This document shows, one piece after another, positions 56,951 to 64,000 of a stretch of 64,000 nt of DNA. A program made the position numbers and the translations under genes. The stretch covers positions 5,545,574-5,609,573 of the forward strand of contig OX419337.1 of the NCBI GenBank assembly GCA_948470475.1. The letters run 5' to 3'. The notes under the pieces are model-generated. The model worked only from the letters and a program-made list of their open reading frames with translations. It was not told the DNA's origin and did not search any database. Position 1 is the stretch's first letter. Each line of letters starts with the position of its first letter. Origin of the DNA: Galaxea fascicularis. Its lineage: Eukaryota; Cnidaria; Anthozoa; Scleractinia; Euphylliidae.

Positions 56951-59404
56951 ATCAATTATACAAAGTGGCTACAGCATGTTATCTCTACCAAGGAACCCTG
57001 GATTTCCAAACGAAGCTAAAGGGCTGCAAGATCATTTATGATTTTTAACGTAATTCTTTTTTCGCGCGAAAGAAAAGTTTTATTACATTGTGCGTAGCAT
57101 ATGTCACTGGATCCTACTAAAAGGGACCGTAAATAATTGTTTTTGAAACAGGGAACTAAAAGCTATGAGTTAATTTGCGAACATTACCACAGACTATAAA
57201 ACTCGCGTTGCGGTCATGTTAAAACATCAAATTGACCGTGGCGCGCCGAAATGTGAAACTCAAAGATGCGTTCCGTTGAAATGTCATTGAATAGAAATTA
57301 TGAATGCGGTTCAATTTTGAAATCGCTTAAATCAGGCGCCTGAGTGGAGTCTTTTGTCTGTACACCACGTGGAAGATTATTTAAGATATCACGCACAAAA
57401 CACGAACTCTCGTCTAATTCCTGCATCACGCGTTTTAAGGGATCGGCGATGGCAACGGGTTTTATCCTAAGCTACAACGATAAGCAAATTAACTCTGTCT
57501 AAGAGTAATTAATCGTACTTGTTCTTTTCATTTTTACATTCTGAATAGATTGTCTCGTTCAAAATAATATCAATACTATCCGCCCGAAACAACAGAGTCT
57601 GACGGGTTTGAAAGCGTAACAAAACTTGAGAAAAAAAATAACAATTCCTGAAAAAAAAAAAAAGGCCGAGGTTTAAGCTCAAATGATTACTCTTAGAAGG
57701 TGGAAAGCCGGCGATCAGAACTTTGCGAAAAGAGTTCTTTCACCATTGCACAACGGAGTTTACATTTCACGTATTGGCGTTAAGAACTACACGTGGTTTG
57801 GTAATCCAAGACGGTTGAACAATAGAACTTACTTAACGAAATCTCATTCATTTCTCCGTATCTTAGCAACTCGCTCAATGGGTCTCGAAATTATTACAGA
57901 ATACAAAAGCGTATTAGAACTCGTATTCACCGTCAACGACTTTCATAAAAGTACAAAGCACTGGATGTCCAATCGCGGAGTTACCTAAAGTAAAAAAATA
58001 TATATGAATCAAAGAATGAGTTAATTTTAAATTTGGGAATTAAATTGTTGGGACTTTTTCCAAACGCAGAAACAAAACGAATGAATTTTCTTTAGCTACA
58101 AAAAGAAAACAAACAACCCTAAACTTAAGTGCAATTATATGTGCTACAGTTCGACAGCCATAAAACAACTTTGACAGTTTTGGTCACCTTGCATTGCAAC
58201 GAAAACACGACATTATACTTTAAATTCGCTATATTTAAAAAAAATCACAAAAACTTAAATACTTTCAAAACCGAATACTATTACTTTCGTATACTAAAAC
58301 TCGCTCTCAACTCTTTGTTTTGTTGCCATGAAAAGTGGAATATAAAGAATAAAACAAAATAAATAATTTCGAGCGAACACAAGGTTTAAGCCGGCGAGGT
58401 TGACGTTACTCCACATCAAATGCTGCGGACAACATGTACAGACTTTCAAATGTTGATATTAGTTAATTGAAACTGGAGAGTGACAAATAAAAAAAACAAA
58501 CAAACAAACTAGATAGAAAACAAAACAGGACATTTGAAATGAACACTTGGAGCGCCTTTCTGACAAGGAGAAAATGAGGCGTACTAGTTGGTTTAATCCG
58601 AATGAGCTATGACTCAAGTGTAAACGCTCCGAACCATTTCGTCAAAGCACGATTAGTGTGAACTTTGATTCCAGTTTAATTACTATCTGATAACGAAATC
58701 TGCAAAAGTTTTCAGTTCGCCCTTACGATTTGACGTTAACTTTTCGCTAATTGAGCTTGAAACGTCTCCTTACAAAAACTAATTTTCAACGATAGACATG
58801 AAAATCTCTAATAATTTATAACCGATGATTAGTATTAATCGGCTTTCGAAAGCCCAGATAAGAGGCTCGATCTCAAAGCTGACCATCTCGATGCAGGAAA
58901 AATGTCCAGGATTGATTGCACGTCGATGTCTCCTGGATCGAGCTGAACTGAAACACGTGAAATTTTCAGTCATTAGTCCCAGCAGAGACTAAAACTAATA
59001 GAACACTTTAAGCTGAATATAGATGAGCTGTTCCTAAGTTACATTGCGACTCAAGGATCGGAAACTGCACTTGAAATCCTTAAGCATGCCTGGTACCCGT
59101 TGGTTTTTTCAACATTCAAGTATCTTTGTAGGTTTACTGATCTCAAGCTGCGAGTATTGTCGCTTGCGCTTTGTCTCTACGCCCATCAAACCACTCGGCC
59201 ACACAGGTTCTTTGTAACCGCAAGGGCGACGCCAGTTTTTGAAATAGTGCGGCTTCAAATCGCCTGCAGTTACTCGCTGGGGGGTCGTCTAGAACTGTCC
59301 TTGATGACGCAAGCAATTACCTCTTGAAATAAAATCCAGCTAAAACCAATGCCCTCAGTGCTACGCTCCACGACAGAGGAGGTGCTTATATTCACATAAA
59401 ATTC
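56951..59404. other. spacer downstream of the bHLH genes
   Basis: No recognised gene. There is a poly-A tract near 57650-57663, followed by a 101-codon frame (57683-57988) that I could not assign. It is very AT-rich from 58130 to 58370. Confidence 0.4.
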
Positions 59405-59545
59405 CGCTCGGTTAGTTCAGTTGGATAAAGTACCTAACAGCTTAGCAAAAAGTCGCGGGTCCAAACCCAGACCTGAACACAAGACAAGACAGGGTCTTTA
59501 AGTAACTGACAAGTCGCGTCCTTTAGAAGTAGTCAAGTTTAGCGT
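59405..59545 (+). mobile_element. tRNA-derived SINE
   Basis: GGTTAGTTCAGTTGGATAAA (A box) and GTCGCGGGTCCAAACCC (B box) are followed by GGGTCTTTAAGTAACTGA, a combination I recall from anthozoan SINEs. The head is degenerate, so it is an old copy. Confidence 0.7.
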
Positions 59546-61368
59546 TGGCCTTATCTACTTCACCTCAGGGGCACCCAACAAGCCAAATCAACCAAAAGCT
59601 GTAAAGAGCCATTTTTAAGAACCTTCAGGTGTTTGAAGCCTGCTTAAAGTGATGTTTCCATAAGCTAGAGGAATTCACCTGTTCAGATTGCTCAGTTGAA
59701 ATTTTAATTACCTGAAAATTTTAGGTAACAAATCTTCCTTTGAGAAAATTGCTAGATAAATTGAATTTTTCACGAATGTTCTAGAGAACTATTTGACTAA
59801 CTGACGTTTTTGACTGCCAAGAAAAGCAAACATGACGTTTCCGAAAACGTCAGGGGGTATTATTTCGCTATCGTGAATCTTTTGGGCCACGTTTCAGTAA
59901 CGAAAATCCGAGTGAACTCTTTGATCTACGCCGAAAATCTGAGGTGAACTACCCTCCACCGAACAGAAACCCCAAGAACACTCTGCAAAGAGTAGGGAAC
60001 GTAGTCCCCAGTGTTATGGCTTGACCCGCCTGTCTATGGTTAGCTGAGGATAGGGGCGGGCTAATTACCTATCCACGGTAAGCATGTGCAACCAACCAGC
60101 CGCTTAAGATTTAAGACTAGAGCTGTAAAGAAGGAATTTCATGTGCGTCTGGACGTATATTTACCAAGCTTTTGCGCAATTACATTAAAGGCGAGCCGCT
60201 TGCGTAAAAAGTCGTGGCGTCGTAGTCGTTGCGACGTTTACGCAAACTGTCCTTCATCGCCTCTTATATCGTTTACCACCTGTCAAATTTAATTCCTGAT
60301 GCACGCGAAGTTAACGCAACAGTGGAAATCCAAGATTATTTTCCGTGACGCCAAGTAAACACTGATTTACTAACCACACAACTCAAAATGAGGGGCTGTT
60401 TTCAGGAATTAATCGGGAAACAATTATGGGTCTTACAGCAAACTGGAGTAGTTCAAATTTGTGTATCCAACAACTGCAATAAATAAACTCACAAAAGAAA
60501 AAGAGAGAGACGACCATATGTTCACGGCGTATGAGAAATCACGTTCGCGAATTAATTAGCAACCCTTTGTGAAAGAAAAATGGTGTAAACTACCTGAAAA
60601 CGATCAAAGTAATTACATATAAAAAGGTTGAAAAAACTCCCAAAGGAATCGGTCAATTTTCAGCTTTTTTCCTTTGTTCGTTAAAACAATACATAGCACG
60701 CGCGTAAAACTGGAGAAAACGAACTGACGCCTCTAAAAGATATTGGATCATTGTGAAATCTATAACTACCTTTCGTGTCTGAGGAAGACAATTATATTTC
60801 CACGTGGGAAGAACTGATAATCGAATCACACCACGCACGTGTAGGAGTTAAAACGAGAACGCACATATAATCATCGCATTGTTTTTCTTTGGTTTGCATG
60901 TCTGCATGTAAACGATAAAAATGTCCAGCAAGGGAAATTTTCGAAGACACTCACAAGACTCCAAAAATTGACAGGTTTACTCGTGGCATGGATTGTTAAA
61001 AAAGGACAAAGCAGAATTTTGACAATGGCGGCTTCGATTGCTTTGAGTGTTTTGTGCGGAAACGTTTCCCCTTCAAACGTTTCAAACAAAGCGCTCTCAC
61101 CGTGCAGACAGGGGTTGCATACAGAGCCTCAACCAGATTTAAACAGTTTTTCTTTTTCGTGTTTCTTACTGAAAATATCATGTTACAGCTATTTTCAAAA
61201 ACCTTTCGCGTCCATATGATCATGAACGCGTCTCAAATCGCTTCTTTTAAAACAAAGATATTTTCATGTCCGGGTTTCAAAACGTTCCGCGTCCACGTTT
61301 TCATTCGTAACCGTTGAACAATAGTATCAAAGGAAATTCTGCTCACTGTCCTGCATATATTTCTTATG
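59546..61368. other. spacer, no gene recognised
   Basis: A short inverted pair (GACCCGCCTGTCTAT / ATAGGGGCGGGC) lies near 60028-60060. Overlapping frames on both strands at 60870-61317 have no motif. Confidence 0.35.
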
Positions 61369-61494
61369 GCTAGTTGAGGGAATTGGCTGATTCATCAACA
61401 CGTTTTGTTCACTGTGAACATAGTTAACTATGCTCAATATGCTATTGCATTAACTATGCTGTGAACAGTAAACCTTTTTCTCGCATCAACTAGC
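61369..61494. mobile_element. MITE with GCTAGTTGA / TCAACTAGC ends
   Basis: Terminal GCTAGTTGA is mirrored by TCAACTAGC. An inner inverted pair, TTCACTGTGAACATAGTTAA and TTAACTATGCTGTGAACAGT, lies between. Confidence 0.6.
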
Positions 61495-61522
61495 GCAAAT
61501 GGTCGATACATTAAGCAAATTA

Positions 61523-61910
61523 TGCCTGGTTTCCATATGATCGCTACGACCGTTGGAGTCGCTGCGATCGCGGAAAAAAAAAAGACGAACGATCGTTCCA
61601 AAACCAAAATTTAGCGATCGATGTAATTTGCATGTCCGCTGAAATAAAGGCCAATTGGGAAATTTTGATCGCTGCGATCACCACCATCACCGATATCGAA
61701 ACCATTATCCATCGATCGATACAATTTGCATGTCCGCTGAAGCAAGGGCTATTTGGGAATTTTGATCGCTGCGACCGCCATGATCGCCGAGATGAAGTTT
61801 TTCTATCTCAGCGAGTAGTAGCATACCAACGCGTTTCCATATGATCGCTGCCATCGCTGAACATTTTTTCGACGATCGCAGCGATTGTAGAGATCATATG
61901 GAAGCCACGC
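61523..61910. mobile_element. MITE with TTCCATATGATCGCT ends and internal duplication
   Basis: GCCTGGTTTCCATATGATCG at the left is mirrored by GATCATATGGAAGCCACGC at the right. The inside repeats GATCGCTGCGATC-type palindromes. A roughly 100-bp direct duplication starts at the two copies of AATTTGCATGTCCGCTGAA (about 61625 and 61722). Frames across it are by-products. Confidence 0.75.
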
Positions 61911-63047
61911 ATAACCAGCGTTGCCTTGTCGTTCCCTTTACTAATGCCTCATCAAGAAAATATAATCAGATCTGGCACAGGATACAAAATGTAATCGCTT
62001 TCACTCTTTCTTTTTATTCTTTTGACACAAACTGCTCGAATATCAAATTTACATCTTTTTGCTGCAATTCAAAATCCAACAGTAAAACAGGTATTTATAA
62101 TTTAAAGGGTACAAAATCTACCTAACAGATGTTGTTGTAGGCTGCGGTAGATGAAATTCGGGGTTGTCAAATAGCAGATTTCGGCGGGTAGGCGGCCCTG
62201 TTTTCGCTGGTGTGAGAAATGTTAAGGATAATAAAAAGTCATGAGAGCTAAAATCCAAAGGATGCTAGTGAAACATAGGATGAGTGTATCACAACAGGGA
62301 ATTCGACAGACTGCTACAGAACCATTTCATGCAGCATCCAAATTAGCTTGCTTCAAATTGTTTTTTCTTTTCGGGATACCTATCAGTTAAGACTAATTTT
62401 AAATTGACGTTTCCACTAGTTTCACTGGCCAGAACGTCTCCGGGAAATTTAGAAAGTAAAAGTCATAATGGCGGACTGATCTTTTGGTTCGTAACCTTGA
62501 GACACTTCGTGAAAATTACGCCGTCAAATGTCAAATGGCATGTTAAAAAATCTCGCGAAAATACCTCAGAAGCACCCCGAAATAGAGAACACAATTTGTA
62601 ATGTTTTGACATGGAAGGTAAATGTTTCCGTTATACAGATACTTTGCTTCGTTCCAAAAGCAATGAGCATGCACGGTGTGCCATTTCTAGCAAGGAAGAA
62701 GCGCGCACAGTAGTGTTCTAAGCGCTATCAAGAACTATTCTTTAGTTACACACTCTCCCTCACGCCAGCCAACTGTTGGTAAATTTGGCTTAACAAAAAG
62801 TATTGAACACAGAGGTTCACAATGCAACAAAACAAATCAGAGCGAAATAACGACCTGACGTTCTTTCTGACTCTCAGGCTGGGTATGTTCTTCGCATGTT
62901 CTTAAAATTTTGGCAAATCTCAGCCTTATAAAAAAAGTTCCTATGAAAGAAAAAGAGTGTATCGTAGTTTACTCCTCTGGAATGAATGCAGTGCGGGAGG
63001 GCTAAAACTAAAAAGATGCGTCCATGACAGAAGGTCGTATGAAAAGC
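61911..63047. other. spacer, no gene recognised
   Basis: Short frames only (for example 62404-62601 and 62528-62713), without motifs. Confidence 0.35.
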
Positions 63048-63192
63048 AAGCCCGCCGCACACTTGAGGAAAGAGCTGAGCAAAATTCCTCGCGAGGCAGT
63101 TAGCTCAGCCGTTTCCTCACGTGTGCGGCAAATTTGCGGTGAGAAATTCGCCTCGCGAGGCGAATTTCTCACCTCAAGTGTGCGGCGGGCTT
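63048..63192. mobile_element. short palindromic MITE of the 37151-37418 family
   Basis: It begins and ends with the same AAGCCCGCCGCACAC / GTGTGCGGCGGGCTT termini. The left half is nearly identical to the 37.2-kb element and the right arm is mostly missing, so it is an internal-deletion derivative. Confidence 0.8.
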
Positions 63193-63494
63193 TTAATCCA
63201 GCGCGCGCCACTGAACTTTTAGGTAGGCAGGTAGAATGAAAACAGACAGTTACTACTTTAATTTTTGTTTTTGAAGGATAGTCACGGTTGTATCGCGAGC
63301 ACCTCTTTCTTTAAAATAATATAACGATTTCTGCCGATGGAATAAGCTTTAAAACTCAAAAATCATAAATGCCATGTCTAAAATGATAAGTTAGTAAAAC
63401 CCCTCGCCCCTACCCCCCCCCCCCCCCTTCAAGAAATCTTGAGAGTACGGTACCCATTAAAACTGTGTTGTGAACAGGCTCTAAGTAGGGCTTA

Positions 63495-63620
<126 letters not shown>

Positions 63621-63769
63621 TCAACTTGGTTACAAAAGCTATTCGTCGTAGGTGTAACAAAGAATGGAAACGACATAGAAGGGGCCGGGGAACCAAGTAT
63701 CACACACGGCGACGCAATTTTCCGTTTCGTAAACGGTCGTTGACATTTTTAAGACACTTCCTTATTAAA

Positions 63770-63868
63770 AAATAGAAATTTCCAACCTAGAATTGAACCT
63801 GAACCCTTTGCTTGCTATGATCTTTCCCTAACCACTACGTTACCCAGATGATCGGCCACAGACCCCAA
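63770..63868 (-). mobile_element. tRNA-like SINE head
   Basis: On the minus strand: GGGTAACGTAGTGGTTAGGG (A box) and GGTTCAGGTTCAATTCTAGG (B box), about 40 bases apart. The tail is not defined. Confidence 0.6.
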
Positions 63869-64000
63869 CAATTTTAAGTATATATTATAGTTAACTGGCT
63901 TTCACAACTGATACATCTATAACAGGTCACCCTAGCCCTATCCCGAAATATTAACGCAATTTAACTAGGGCCTAAACTTCGCCCTTTCTAAGACGATTTG

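Overview
The window looks like nuclear DNA of an animal, most likely an anthozoan cnidarian (coral or sea anemone). Genes are intron-rich with canonical GT-AG splice sites. The spacers are AT-rich and crowded with short non-autonomous DNA transposons, palindromic elements and tRNA-derived SINEs whose sequence resembles SINEs I associate with anthozoan genomes. The phylum-level call is an inference from recognition, not from a database search.

Left half (about 4.6-36.4 kb): two complete genes for the catalytic alpha subunit of collagen prolyl 4-hydroxylase (P4HA) lie head to head. One runs leftward (start 13942, stop 4658; 13 coding exons, 529 aa). The other runs rightward (start 16013, stop 36440; 12 coding exons, 532 aa). 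I joined the exons by hand: all junctions keep frame, and most exon lengths match between the genes (52, 71, 100, 63, 69, 97 and 71 nt). Both keep the His-x-Asp...His iron ligands, the 2-oxoglutarate lysine and four paired cysteines, but the leftward copy has drifted around the active site. Their products would act in the ER with protein disulfide isomerase to hydroxylate collagen prolines. The rightward gene carries a 3-kb minisatellite of a 27-bp unit in intron 3.

Right half (39.9-56.8 kb): three small bHLH transcription-factor genes stand on the + strand about 8 kb apart. The middle one (47849-48361) is a convincing Atoh8/Net-type gene. The outer two are group A (atonal-superfamily-like) bHLH genes, each with a short second coding exon.

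Remaining space: no convincing gene was recognised in 1-4657, 13943-16012, 36441-39965, 41780-47848, 48362-56049 or 56740-64000. These stretches hold mobile-element relics, including MITE-like elements, two decayed non-LTR retrotransposon tails, SINEs, microsatellites and otherwise featureless sequence. One unexplained exon-like open frame lies at 171-299.
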